64,000 nt of DNA, taken from contig NZ_JARESE010000001.1 of the NCBI RefSeq assembly GCF_029076845.1, positions 358,946 through 422,945 on the forward strand, written 5' to 3'. This DNA comes from Novosphingobium album (ex Liu et al. 2023). Lineage in GTDB: Bacteria > Pseudomonadota > Alphaproteobacteria > Sphingomonadales > Sphingomonadaceae. Below are positions 30,507-39,290 of the stretch, piece after piece. The notes beneath the pieces are model-generated. The model had not been told where the DNA came from. It searched no databases and was given only the letters and a program-made list of their open reading frames with translations. A program made the translations under genes and the position numbers. The number at the start of each line of letters is the position of its first letter. Position 1 is the first letter of the stretch.

Positions 30507-31289
30507 CTAGCCCCACAGCAGCTTGATCCCGGAAATCGCCAGCATGATCGCAAGGCACAGCCGGATCGCGGTGTCCTTGATCCGGCCCGTCGCCAAAGTC
30601 CCGAGCGTGACGCCCGGAATGGAGCCGGCGATCAGGTTGCCCAGCAGCGACCAGTCGACATTGCCCAGCCAGGAATGTCCGATCGCGGCGACGAGCGCCA
30701 GCGGGATGGCATGGATGATGTCGGTGCCAACCAGTGTCTTGCCGTCCATCCGCAGCGGATACACCAGCATGAGGAAAACGGCGACCAGCGCGCCCGCGCC
30801 CACCGAGGTCAGCGTGACGAGGCAGCCGACAAGGGCACCGCCCACGACCGTCACGACCAGCTGGTGCGAGCGGAACCGGGGCCCGATGCGAACGCGCAAC
30901 TGCTTGAGCGGGCCGCTCAGCCGCTCTTTCATCGGCGTGATGCAGGCCGTGGCCACCAGCGCCGCGCCCAGTATGCGCATCAGCATGCCCGCTTCCAGCC
31001 GGCCGCCGTGGAACAGGCCCAGCCACAGCAGCGTCAGCACCGCCGCCGGAACGCTGCCCAGCGCCAGCCGCCGCACGACTTGCCAGCTCGGCGTGCCGAT
31101 CCGGCCGTGCAAAGTGCCGCCCACCAGCTTGGTGATAGCGGCGAACCACAGGTCCGTGCCAACCGCGAGCGCCGGGGTATAGCCGAACAGGATGATGAGG
31201 ATGGGGGCCATGAGCGATCCGCCGCCCACGCCCGTCAGCCCTACCAGGAAGCCGACGGCCGCGCCGGACAAGACATAGGGGATTTCCAT
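30507..31289 (-). CDS. TauE/SafE family sulfite or organosulfonate exporter-like membrane protein
   Basis: A 260-residue polytopic protein of the TauE/SafE (DUF81) family, proposed to move sulfite, sulfoacetate or other anions across the inner membrane. It begins with the family signature AAVGFLVGLTGVGGGSLMAPILI, shown in part as GLTGVGGGSLMAP, and repeats a related glycine pattern near LVTLTSVGAGALVAVF. This gives the usual two-halves architecture with about seven or eight helices. It lies alone between galE and an intergenic region. The substrate cannot be predicted; a link to the sulfate operon 27 kb away is only speculation. Confidence 0.88.
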   Translation of the reverse strand: MEIPYVLSGAAVGFLVGLTGVGGGSLMAPILIILFGYTPALAVGTDLWFAAITKLVGGTLHGRIGTPSWQVVRRLALGSVPAAVLTLLWLGLFHGGRLEAGMLMRILGAALVATACITPMKERLSGPLKQLRVRIGPRFRSHQLVVTVVGGALVGCLVTLTSVGAGALVAVFLMLVYPLRMDGKTLVGTDIIHAIPLALVAAIGHSWLGNVDWSLLGNLIAGSIPGVTLGTLATGRIKDTAIRLCLAIMLAISGIKLLWG

Positions 31290-31663
31290 CTAGGTTACAT
31301 TTTTGCCCAAGCGGAGGTATAAATCTGACGGGTCGCCCGTTCTAGAAACACAGATAGGACCGGGCGGCAAGGAGATCGTCGCGGCCGCCGCCGCCGCCAT
31401 GGCGTTGATCCGGGCGGGAATCCGGCCCCCGGTCGGCGCGCGGATCGCGATCGCCCGACGTGGGGCCTTGGCCCCGGCGCCCTGACTGGGTATGGTCCAT
31501 ATCGGATGAAAAAGCCCGCGCGATTCTCGCATTGTGACCATCGGTTCGCGGCTGCCGTCGCGGCTTTCGCACGGCGTTCCGGGATGACGGCGCGCCTGGA
31601 GTTCCGGTGGACCGATACCATCACGGAGCCGCAAGGCGCTCTGGTTGCGGCATCGGGTAACCC
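31290..31663. other. 374-bp intergenic region at the left end of the polysaccharide locus
   Basis: This separates the minus-strand exporter from the first plus-strand glycosyltransferase. An AT-rich stretch with TATAAA at 31318-31323 and a GCC-repeat run at about 31382-31398 stand out. An open frame of about 60 codons from a TTG at 31303 has Ala-rich, shadow-like composition and no ribosome site, so I do not call it a gene. Promoters for both flanks are expected here but are not resolved. Confidence 0.4.
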
Positions 31664-32545
31664 ATGCTGAACGGGGACGCGCTTCCCCCCGTCGACGTGA
31701 TCATTCCGGTCTGGAACCGGCCCGATGATATCCGCGTTTGCCTGGAGGCGATCGGCAGGCAGACTTACCCGCGCGAGCTCATGAACGTGCTTGTGGTCGA
31801 CAACGGATCGACCGACCACACGCCCGACGTGGTGCGCGGGTTCGCCTGGGCGACACTGCTCAGCGAGCCCGCGCCCGGCTCCTACAGCGCGCGCAATGCC
31901 GGCATCCGGCATGGGACCGCGCCTTATGTCGCGTTCACCGATTCCGACTGCATTCCCGAGCCCGACTGGCTGGAGAAGGGGATAGCCACGCTGCTCCAGC
32001 ATCCCGACGCGGGCGTGGCCGGAGGGGACATCCGCCTTTTCCAGTCGGGGGCCGACGCGGACCCGCTGGTCGCCGATTACGAGCGCCTGCACGCGCTCAA
32101 CCAGCAGCGCATGACCAGCGCCAATGGCTGCATGACGGCGAACTGGCTCAGCCCCCGGGCGGTGCTGGAGGAACGCGGAGGATTCGACAGTAGCCTGAAA
32201 TCGACTGCGGATTCCGAACTGGCCAACCGCATTGGCCAATCGCGCAAGGTCGTCTTCGCCCCGCAGGCCGTGGTCCAGCATCCCGCCAGGGGCACGCGCG
32301 CGGAACTGTTCCAGAAGGAAAGGCGCACCATGGGCGGCCGGTGGCAGAAATATGCCGAGGTTTCGATGGGAGGCTGGAAGCGCAAGCTCGCCATCGAACT
32401 GGCGGCGCGCATGAAGCGGCTGGCCCTGTCCGATCTGGACTTGCGCCGCAAGGCGAGGATCGCCGTGGTCGATATCAAGGTGTTTCAGGTGCAGCTTCAA
32501 GAATTGCGCCGTCTCGGCAAGGGTGGCGAGCCGAGCAGGGACTAG
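31664..32545 (+). CDS. Family 2 glycosyltransferase
   Basis: A 293-residue GT-A fold inverting glycosyltransferase, cytoplasmic face. The opening VDVIIPVWNRPDDI, VVDNGSTDHTPDVV, SARNAGIRHG and the metal site FTDSDC (DxD-like) are classical. A basic C-terminal region with WKRKLAIELAARMKRL could contact the membrane. It most likely adds a sugar to the lipid-linked repeat unit of the exopolysaccharide. The ribosome site before ATG 31664 is weak (GGGTAACCC). It is followed after 52 nt by a GT4 gene in the same direction. Donor and linkage cannot be read from sequence. Confidence 0.9.
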   Translation: MLNGDALPPVDVIIPVWNRPDDIRVCLEAIGRQTYPRELMNVLVVDNGSTDHTPDVVRGFAWATLLSEPAPGSYSARNAGIRHGTAPYVAFTDSDCIPEPDWLEKGIATLLQHPDAGVAGGDIRLFQSGADADPLVADYERLHALNQQRMTSANGCMTANWLSPRAVLEERGGFDSSLKSTADSELANRIGQSRKVVFAPQAVVQHPARGTRAELFQKERRTMGGRWQKYAEVSMGGWKRKLAIELAARMKRLALSDLDLRRKARIAVVDIKVFQVQLQELRRLGKGGEPSRD

Positions 32546-32597
32546 CGTCACCCCGCCGACCGGAGCCGGCGGGCAGACAGACAGGCACAAGGGTCGC

Positions 32598-33827
32598 ATG
32601 GAATTTGAACGGCTGAGACCCGAGCGGATCACTGTTTTCGCAACCGGCACCGAAGGTTACGGCATCCGCAGATGCCTTGTCGCGATGGCCGAGGGCCTGG
32701 CCGCGCGCGGGGTCGCGGTGCACTTCGCGGCGCTCAGCGGTACGGGGCGCCTCGCCGATGTGCTGAAGCAGCGGCAATGGCCGGCGACGGTCTTTGCCGA
32801 AGGGCCACCCAGAAGCGTGAGCGGAGGCGGATTGGGCAAGCTCGTCGGGATCGGATCGCGGGGCGGGGCGCAGATCGCCGCCGCTCGCCGGCTGGCGCGC
32901 TGCGTGCGGGAGACCGGGAGCGAGGCGATCCTGCTGTGCAGCCCTTTGGAAACCCTCGCCGCCTCGGCCGCCGCGCGGATGACCGGGGTGAAAGCGTTCT
33001 GGATGGTCCCGAACGAGATCAACTCGGGCTATCCGCTCGATCTCAACAAGCGCCTTTATCGCGCGCTGTTTCGCCATGGCAACCTGGTCCCGCTGGCGAA
33101 CAGCCGCTTCACCGATGCGTCGCTCGGCCCCGGCGCCTTTCAGCGCCACGTCTGCCATCTCGGCATCGATCCGGCCGAGTTCGACCCTGCGCTGGACGGC
33201 AACCGCACCCGCGCCGGGTTGGGCATACCCGACGAGGCGGTGGTGATCGGCCTGTTCGCCCGGATGGTGGAGAACAAGGGCCAGTTGCAGATGCTGCGCG
33301 CCATCGCCACGCTGGGCGGAAAGGCGCGGGACGTGCACCTGCTGCTGTGCGGCGGCCCGATGGACACGCCTTATGTCGCGAAGCTGCGCGAAGAGGCCGC
33401 CGCCCACGGCATCGCCGACCGGATTCACCTGATGGGCGAGCAGAACGACATGCTCGGCTTCTATCAGGTCAGCGATATCGTGGCCAATTCGCGGCTCGAT
33501 CCCGAACCGTTCGGCCTGTCGGTGATCGAGGGCATGATGCTGGGCAAGCCGGTGCTGGCGCATCGCGCCGGCGGGCCCGCCGAGACGGTGGTCGACGGGA
33601 AGACCGGCTGGCTGATCCCCTCGCCGGACCTGGAAGCATTCACCGCCGCGCTTGAACGCGTGCTGGCCGATCGCCCGCGCTGGCCGGACATGAGCGCGCA
33701 GGCCCGAGCCCACGCGCTGGCACACTTCACTGCCGCTCACATGGTCGAGCGCGTGCTCGCGGTGATGCGGCAGAACCTCCACGCCGTTACCGCGCGCGTG
33801 GATCTGCCTGGGGAGGGTGGCCGATGA
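32598..33827 (+). CDS. Family 4-type glycosyltransferase
   Basis: A 409-residue GT-B retaining glycosyltransferase. The C-terminal lobe has VIGLFARMVENKGQLQMLRA, LLLCGGP and the donor-binding EPFGLSVIEGMMLGKPVLA with the EX7E-like glutamates, then AGGPAETVVDGKTGWL. The N-terminal lobe starts VFATGTEGYGIRRCLVAMAEGL. ATG 32598 is chosen because the upstream extension overlaps the previous gene; the ribosome site is poor. The stop overlaps the acyltransferase start by ATGA. It is a repeat-unit sugar transferase of unknown specificity. Confidence 0.9.
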   Translation: MEFERLRPERITVFATGTEGYGIRRCLVAMAEGLAARGVAVHFAALSGTGRLADVLKQRQWPATVFAEGPPRSVSGGGLGKLVGIGSRGGAQIAAARRLARCVRETGSEAILLCSPLETLAASAAARMTGVKAFWMVPNEINSGYPLDLNKRLYRALFRHGNLVPLANSRFTDASLGPGAFQRHVCHLGIDPAEFDPALDGNRTRAGLGIPDEAVVIGLFARMVENKGQLQMLRAIATLGGKARDVHLLLCGGPMDTPYVAKLREEAAAHGIADRIHLMGEQNDMLGFYQVSDIVANSRLDPEPFGLSVIEGMMLGKPVLAHRAGGPAETVVDGKTGWLIPSPDLEAFTAALERVLADRPRWPDMSAQARAHALAHFTAAHMVERVLAVMRQNLHAVTARVDLPGEGGR

Positions 33828-34999
33828 TCGCTTCGAAGCCGATGTTTTTCAACGAGATCGTTGGGCTGCGGATATATCTCGCGCTGTGGGTGGCGGTCGG
33901 TCACGGGCTTCAGCTTGCCGGCTTCCTCGACAAGTCCAACGCGATCCTGAAAGTCCTCCTCAACGGGCATTCCGCCGTGATGGTCTTCATCATCATCAGC
34001 GGGTTCGTCATCACCAACCTGCTGCTGGTCAAGCGCGAAACCTATCCGCGTTACATCGTCCGCCGGTTCTTCCGCCTCTACCCGGCCTATGTCCTGTGCC
34101 TGACGGCGGGATATTTCATCTGGGACGACTGGGCGTGGATCGTACGCAACGTGCCCTGGTCGTCCCCGTCATGGGCCCGGTATTCGGCGCAGATCGTCGA
34201 GATCAGGGGGGAGATGGACCGGAACTTCTGGCCTCACTTCTTGCTGCACGGCATCATGATGCATGGCGCGGTGCCCGATGCCGTCCTCAACCGCGCGGCG
34301 ATGACTTTCGTGCCGGCCGCGTGGAGCATCTCGCTCGAATGGCAGTTCTATCTCGTCGCCCCGCTGGTGATCGCGGCGTTCCGCAAGCCGTGGCAGACGC
34401 TGTTGGTCGTGGCGATCGCTCTGGGCGCCTTCGCGGCCTATGAACTGGGTTTGCTGGGCCATTACGATATCCAGTCCTCGCTGGCGGCATCCACGCCTTG
34501 GTTCATCGTGGGAATTGTCTCGCGCCTGGGCTTCGAGCGGCTGTCGCGGCTTTCGCTCTCTCCGCTGCTGGTCGGCGTGCCGATCGCGATGGCGGTGATG
34601 CTCGTCATTCCCGAACCCTTGCCGATCGCGTTGTGGGCGGTGTTCTTTTCGTACATGCTCTGGCAACGCAATGCCCCGGTTACGGGGGCGATCTTTCGCT
34701 TCTTCACCACCACGCGGCCGTTCCAGCTGCTGGGCGAGGCCAGCTATTCGCTCTATCTGGTCCACCGCCCGGTGCAGATCGCGCTCGCCAGCGCGATCAT
34801 GACGGGTTTTGCAGTGACGCAATGGTCGATGGTGGTCATCCAGTTCGCGGCGATCCTCATCGCCATCCCGCTCAGCATCCTGATGTATTTCACGGTTGAG
34901 CGGGCCGGGATCAAGCTTGGTCAGCGCCTCGCGCAGCGCTTGCCGGGGCCGTCGACGCCCGCCGAGCCCTCGCCGCCGCCCGTGCCGCTCGCTTCCTGA
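33824..34999 (+). CDS. Acyltransferase 3 family membrane protein
   Basis: A 391-residue polytopic O-acyltransferase, expected to acetylate or succinylate an exopolysaccharide or its lipid-linked unit. The catalytic His is H27 in VAVGHGLQLAG. The conserved arginines lie in RYIVRRFFRLYPAY, and SLEWQFYLVAPLVIAAF is a family hallmark, with about ten hydrophobic segments in all. There is no SGNH domain, in contrast to the next acyltransferase. The C terminus is a Pro-rich tail. It is translationally coupled to the preceding glycosyltransferase, so it probably modifies the product of that sugar pathway. Confidence 0.9.
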   Translation: MIASKPMFFNEIVGLRIYLALWVAVGHGLQLAGFLDKSNAILKVLLNGHSAVMVFIIISGFVITNLLLVKRETYPRYIVRRFFRLYPAYVLCLTAGYFIWDDWAWIVRNVPWSSPSWARYSAQIVEIRGEMDRNFWPHFLLHGIMMHGAVPDAVLNRAAMTFVPAAWSISLEWQFYLVAPLVIAAFRKPWQTLLVVAIALGAFAAYELGLLGHYDIQSSLAASTPWFIVGIVSRLGFERLSRLSLSPLLVGVPIAMAVMLVIPEPLPIALWAVFFSYMLWQRNAPVTGAIFRFFTTTRPFQLLGEASYSLYLVHRPVQIALASAIMTGFAVTQWSMVVIQFAAILIAIPLSILMYFTVERAGIKLGQRLAQRLPGPSTPAEPSPPPVPLAS

Positions 35000-35000
35000 C

Positions 35001-35032
35001 GCGCGCGCCCGCGAACCGCGGCGGCCGCGCGC
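35001..35032. terminator. GC-rich nested inverted repeat between convergent acyltransferase genes
   Basis: GCGCGC arms enclose a CCGCG-AAC-CGCGG stem in the 46-bp gap between two convergent genes. The position suits a bidirectional terminator, but there is no T-run and the composition makes chance hairpins common. Confidence 0.35.
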
Positions 35033-35045
35033 ATGGCGGACGGGT

Positions 35046-37004
35046 TCAACGCAACGGGTTCGATCCGGCGGCGAGAGTGTGGCCGTTGCCCGTGCCCTGA
35101 TCGTCGGCGGAGCGCAGCAGCGGCACGAGCCGGCTCGTCAGTTGGCGCGCTCCGCGCAGGCTGACGTGGTTCTTGTTGAAATAGAGCGCGCCGACCCCCT
35201 CCCGGTGCATCGGGCAAAAGCCGCCCGGACACAGGGCGTCGGTCGTCGAGACAAGCCGCGCGCCGGTCCTCGCGGCCATGTCGGCAAGGTCGCGGTTCCA
35301 TTGCGAGGCGCCGCTCTCGTATTCCGCGAGCGGCCGGCCGAACCCGTCCAGTTCCTCCCCCCGCGCCGCCGCATAGCCCAGCGCTATGGGAGGATCGGCC
35401 TGGAACCAGGGAAACTGGGTGACCACCAACAGCGTCTTGTCGGCATCGCGCAGCTTCGTCATCGCTGCCTCGAACCCTTGCCGGAAGCCGTCGGGATCGT
35501 CGTCGTAGCTGATGCCGTTGGCGGCGAGGATCACGGTATCGACCCGCGAATCGGCGATGATCGCGTCGAGCGCGGCGCGGTTGTGGGCGATGCAGTTCGG
35601 TCGGTCGGCCGGCCGGTAATCGAGCGCTGGCGGGCAATTGGATGCGGTGACCTCGATCACGTTGCGGCCCAGTTCGCGCGATTGCTGGCCGAGCGCATAG
35701 GCCAGCTCGGCGCCGTGACTGTCACCCCAGACGGCGATCAGCCGGTCATTGCCCTGATCGCCGAAGATGCAGTTGCGCGCATAGGGCCTGGGCGCGCCGC
35801 CATCGTTGTGGCACCGCGCGCGCACCGGATTGTGATCGTTGACCGTATCGAACAGCGCCAGGCTCCGTGCTGGGAACCGCGCGGGAAAGCCCTTCGCCAG
35901 AAGAATGGGAACGACCGCGAGACTGCCGCAAGCCATCGCCAGCGCCCCGGCGCGGACGAACGGGAACGGACCGGCGCGCCAGCGCAGGATCGGCTGCTCG
36001 ATGAACCGGTATGACAGAAACGCAAGCGCAGTCGCGCCCATCAGCGCGGCGCCGGCCAGCGGGGAAGGCAGGTGGTTGCCGTACAGCACGCGCAGATAGG
36101 CCAGGATCGGCCAATGCCACAGGTAGAGCGAATAGGAGATATCGCCGAAGAAGCGGAAGCCCGACGTCGAGATCAGCCGCGAGGCCCATGGCCGGCCGGC
36201 GCCCGAGCCGGCATGGAGGACGAGCGCGGCGCCGATCGTGGGGTACAGCGCGTTGAGGCCGGGAAACGGCGTCGCTTCGGAAAAGGCGAAGACGGGCCCG
36301 ATCATCAGAGCAATGCCGGCCAGGCCCATCGCGTTGCGTGCATGGGGCGATGACGGCAGCGGCAGCCGCGCAACCGCCAGGATCGATCCCGCCAGCAATT
36401 CGAAGCTGCGCGTCGGAAGCAGGAAATACGAAGCGCTGGCGGATACGTGCAGCACCGCTTGCGAAAGCGCCAGCGAGGCGACGAAGGCGGCGGCGAAGAT
36501 CCATCCGGCGTAGCCCCTCGCGAAGCGGACGACGGCCAGCACCACCACGGGCAGGAAGATGTAGAACTGCTCCTCCACGCCGAGCGACCAGGTATGCAGC
36601 AGCGGCAGGAAATCGGCCGCCGTCGCGAAATAGCCCGAGGTTCTCCAGAAATAGATGTTGGACACCGAAAAGATCGCCGCGATCGTCGATCGCGCCAGCG
36701 CCTGCAACTCGTCGGGCGAGAGGATGGCGATACCCACGGCCAGCGTGGGAACGAGCATGGCGAACAGCGCCGGGAAAATCCTGCGGATGCGGCGGCTGTA
36801 GAAGTTCGCGAAGGAAAACCGGCCTTCCATCGCCTCGCGATGGATGATCCCGGTGATGAGGTAGCCCGAAATCACGAAGAACACGTCGACGCCGATGAAT
36901 CCGCCGGGGAAGGTCCGGGGCAAGGCGTGGAACAGCAGCACCGACACCACCGCGATGGCGCGCAGGCCCTGGATATCGTCGCGCCTCGTTCGCTCCTGCG
37001 TCAT
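35046..37004 (-). CDS. OafA-type acyltransferase: acyltransferase 3 membrane domain fused to SGNH domain
   Basis: A 652-residue protein. Residues about 8-350 form the acyltransferase 3 membrane domain with IQGLRAIAVVSVLLFHALPR (H26), FIGVDVFFVISGYLI and LPLLHTWSLGVEEQFYIF. The C-terminal third is a periplasmic SGNH domain with block I WGDSHGAE and a final YFNKNHVSLRGA, where Asn stands two residues before the His in place of the usual Asp. Such proteins O-acetylate surface polysaccharides such as O antigen. ATG 37004 gives the normal family N terminus. It is transcribed divergently from the pyruvyltransferase gene. The acceptor is unknown but surely extracytoplasmic. Confidence 0.92.
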   Translation of the reverse strand: MTQERTRRDDIQGLRAIAVVSVLLFHALPRTFPGGFIGVDVFFVISGYLITGIIHREAMEGRFSFANFYSRRIRRIFPALFAMLVPTLAVGIAILSPDELQALARSTIAAIFSVSNIYFWRTSGYFATAADFLPLLHTWSLGVEEQFYIFLPVVVLAVVRFARGYAGWIFAAAFVASLALSQAVLHVSASASYFLLPTRSFELLAGSILAVARLPLPSSPHARNAMGLAGIALMIGPVFAFSEATPFPGLNALYPTIGAALVLHAGSGAGRPWASRLISTSGFRFFGDISYSLYLWHWPILAYLRVLYGNHLPSPLAGAALMGATALAFLSYRFIEQPILRWRAGPFPFVRAGALAMACGSLAVVPILLAKGFPARFPARSLALFDTVNDHNPVRARCHNDGGAPRPYARNCIFGDQGNDRLIAVWGDSHGAELAYALGQQSRELGRNVIEVTASNCPPALDYRPADRPNCIAHNRAALDAIIADSRVDTVILAANGISYDDDPDGFRQGFEAAMTKLRDADKTLLVVTQFPWFQADPPIALGYAAARGEELDGFGRPLAEYESGASQWNRDLADMAARTGARLVSTTDALCPGGFCPMHREGVGALYFNKNHVSLRGARQLTSRLVPLLRSADDQGTGNGHTLAAGSNPLR

Positions 37005-37340
37005 TCGCACGACCCCGTCTGCCCGCCCCCATCGCGGGCCGGTTCGCTTGCCATCGTCTCTTCGCTCCCGCCCCTTGCGTACGGGCGATCCCGCCGCGCA
37101 GCGATTGCCGACAAATTTTGCTGCGACGCAAAATTCCGCGCGACAATCCCGCCGAAGAATATATCCATATCGGCGTTGAAACATCCAGATCAGATTGGTT
37201 TATCGGATCAACCGGACGGGAACGAAGGCGCGATTGCCCGGCTCGCGGTGTCCTTGCGCCGCATCCGGGCGGGAGGTCACGACCGCGCTCCGTCTCGGCT
37301 TGCGACCGGGCCGGGCGTTGCAAACTAGCGGAAATTTCGA
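37005..37340. other. 336-bp divergent intergenic region with an AT-rich palindrome
   Basis: This region between the OafA-type gene and the pyruvyltransferase gene is clearly AT-richer than its surroundings at 37105-37210. It contains the inverted repeat at 37114-37135 and an AATATATCCATATC patch at about 37158-37171. It should carry both promoters. No gene is recognised. Confidence 0.45.
37114..37135. repeat. AATTTTGC / GCAAAATT inverted repeat
   Basis: Perfect 8-bp arms (37114-37121 and 37128-37135) flank TGCGAC. The AT-rich arms stand out in GC-rich DNA and lie about 110 bp upstream of the OafA-type start. An operator, or a promoter-proximal hairpin, is plausible. Confidence 0.6.
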
Positions 37341-38396
37341 ATGAGCAAGATATTCGTGAGCATTGCCGGGCAGCACGACAACCTCGGCGATGTCGTGCTT
37401 CACCGCTCCATGCTGAAGGCGCTGCGCGGGCTCGGCAAGCTGCACATCGTCTCCCACACTCTCGACGCGCCCTATGTGGGCGCGGTGGTCGACGGCGAGC
37501 GCGATGACGTCCAGACCGATGCCGAAGCCTGGAACTCGGCGCTGCGCTCGGCCCTCGGCCGGGAGCGGATCCTCTACTTCCAGAAGCCGGGCGAACTGGT
37601 GCTGACAGGGCGTCGGCTCGGCCGCGATCTGCTCCATTCGCTCACGCTTCGCCGCATCGCCCGGCGCGGCGGGGCGAGCTTCGTGCTGGGCGTCGGTGCC
37701 CGCAGTCCGGCGAACCCGTGGCGGCGCCTGGCGCTGCGTCTGGCATTCGCGCCCTATGCGCTGGTCGGCTGGCGCGACGTGCGCACGGCGCGGGAAATGA
37801 AGATCGGGCAAGTGATGCCCGACTGGGCCTTCGGCGATGGCACGCCCGGCGCGGAACAGGGCGATGGCCCGCGCGACCAGCTGGTCGTCTCGCTGCGGAT
37901 CGACCGGCCCGAACCCTCGGAGGAATGGCTGGAAGCCTTGCGCCTGTTCGCGCAGCGTCGCGAGCTTGGCATCGCCGTGGTCTGCCAGGTCGCCCGCGAC
38001 ATGCCGCGCTGCGAGATGCTCGCGGCCAGGCTGGGCGGCACGCTGGCGCCGTGGGTGGAAGGTGATTTCGTCGCCACCGAGGACGCGCTGCGCGCGCTCT
38101 ACCGCCGCACCGCCATGGCGGTGAGCGACCGGCTGCATGTGCTCATCATCGCCGCGACCGAAGGCGCGGTGCCGCTCTGCCTGCTCGACCGCGAGGAAGA
38201 GAAGATCGGCCGGCATTTCGACGCGATCGGCTTTCCGGGCTCCGCCCAGACCGCGAGCGGCCCGGATGTCGAGGCGCGCGTCGCCCTGCTGGAGCGGCAG
38301 TTCGCGCGGCGGGTCGAACTCGTCGCGGCCTGCGACAAGGCGCGCGAGGCGGTTCGCGCCGTCGAGCGCGAAGTGGCGCGCATCGCCGGGGCGTGA
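37341..38396 (+). CDS. Polysaccharide pyruvyl transferase family protein
   Basis: A 351-residue protein of the polysaccharide pyruvyl transferase family (CsaB/WcaK-like). The N-terminal GQHDNLGDVVLHRSML matches the family's glycine-Asn-x-Gly-Asp segment and the C-terminal AVSDRLHVLIIAATEGAVPL matches its R-L-H motif. The fold is GT-B-like. It would transfer a pyruvyl ketal from phosphoenolpyruvate to a sugar, giving an acidic polymer, although some members act differently. It stands alone on the plus strand and converges on a second, GumL/ExoV-like pyruvyltransferase, with a 33-nt gap. Confidence in the family is good; the reaction is inferred. Confidence 0.8.
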   Translation: MSKIFVSIAGQHDNLGDVVLHRSMLKALRGLGKLHIVSHTLDAPYVGAVVDGERDDVQTDAEAWNSALRSALGRERILYFQKPGELVLTGRRLGRDLLHSLTLRRIARRGGASFVLGVGARSPANPWRRLALRLAFAPYALVGWRDVRTAREMKIGQVMPDWAFGDGTPGAEQGDGPRDQLVVSLRIDRPEPSEEWLEALRLFAQRRELGIAVVCQVARDMPRCEMLAARLGGTLAPWVEGDFVATEDALRALYRRTAMAVSDRLHVLIIAATEGAVPLCLLDREEEKIGRHFDAIGFPGSAQTASGPDVEARVALLERQFARRVELVAACDKAREAVRAVEREVARIAGA

Positions 38397-38429
38397 GGCG
38401 GGCGGCGCCGGGTCAGCCGGTGGGCCGGA

Positions 38430-39290
38430 TCAACGAAATTCCTCGTTCACTTGCCGGAAGACGGCGGCCATCCGCTCGATCCGATCCTCGAAAACGCTGT
38501 CGGCGCTGCGCTGGAACGCATCTTCGCGCAGTTCCCGTTTCAGCCGGCCGGCCAGTTCGCGGCTGCATTGCAGCCAGTTCCAGCCGGTGCTCGCCTTGCC
38601 CCAGAGGCCTGCCTGCGGCCAGTCCTTCATCCGGTCGATCGGCTGGACCACCGGATCGAAGTCCAGCTCGACCGAGCCGACCCAGTCGCTCCACTTGAAG
38701 TGGTGGGTCTCGCCCTCGTTGCGCACGTTGCGGAAGGTGACCGGCCGCCAGGGGATGCGCAGCGCATCGGCGAAGATCGAGCCGTGCATCGCCTCGCAGA
38801 ACACCCGCTCGCATGAATTGAGCGCCTCGAGGAACGGCTCGACCGGCATCCGGGGCGAGATCAGCCGCGCGCCGAGCTGCGCGGCGATGACTCGCCACAG
38901 CGCATGGTTGGTGCGAAAATAGGGGACGATGCCGATGCCCTTGCGATTGGGCGAGGGCCGCACATAGCGCGCCAGCAGCAGCGCAGGATCAGAGATCGCC
39001 TCGCCCGCACCGAGCGCCTCGACCGAACGCGGTCCACGCACGAAGCGGATATCCCAGCTTTCATCGAGCGCCGGCACCCGCGCCTTCGAGCGGGCGCCGG
39101 TGCCGAGCACCAGCTTGCGATCGAACCCATCCCATTTTTCCGAAACCAGGATCGAGCCGATGCACAGCAGCACCGATCCCGATTCCCCAAAGCGGAGGTC
39201 GGGCAGCATCCTTTCAATCAGCCAGGGATTGAGATCATCACCGACATTGCCGATCGCCGACTTGTGATAGCCCAGGGTGAACGTGGTCAT
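38430..39290 (-). CDS. Ketal pyruvyltransferase, GumL/ExoV-like
   Basis: A 286-residue enzyme resembling the xanthan and succinoglycan ketal pyruvyltransferases. It has YHKSAIGNVGDDLNPWLIE at the N terminus, VLGTGARSKARVP and FVRGPRSVEAL in the middle and the hallmark CEAMHGSIFADALRIPWRPV, partly shown here as CEAMHGSIFADALRIP. It would add a pyruvate ketal from phosphoenolpyruvate to a terminal hexose of the lipid-linked unit. ATG 39290 overlaps the flippase stop by four bases and closes a five-gene minus-strand unit. The open frame extends far upstream inside the flippase gene but has no start evidence there. Confidence 0.87.
   Translation of the reverse strand: MTTFTLGYHKSAIGNVGDDLNPWLIERMLPDLRFGESGSVLLCIGSILVSEKWDGFDRKLVLGTGARSKARVPALDESWDIRFVRGPRSVEALGAGEAISDPALLLARYVRPSPNRKGIGIVPYFRTNHALWRVIAAQLGARLISPRMPVEPFLEALNSCERVFCEAMHGSIFADALRIPWRPVTFRNVRNEGETHHFKWSDWVGSVELDFDPVVQPIDRMKDWPQAGLWGKASTGWNWLQCSRELAGRLKRELREDAFQRSADSVFEDRIERMAAVFRQVNEEFR

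Noticed and set aside
31303..31485. Possible 60-residue small protein before the first glycosyltransferase
   Set aside because: TTG start, no ribosome site and Ala/Arg shadow-like composition.
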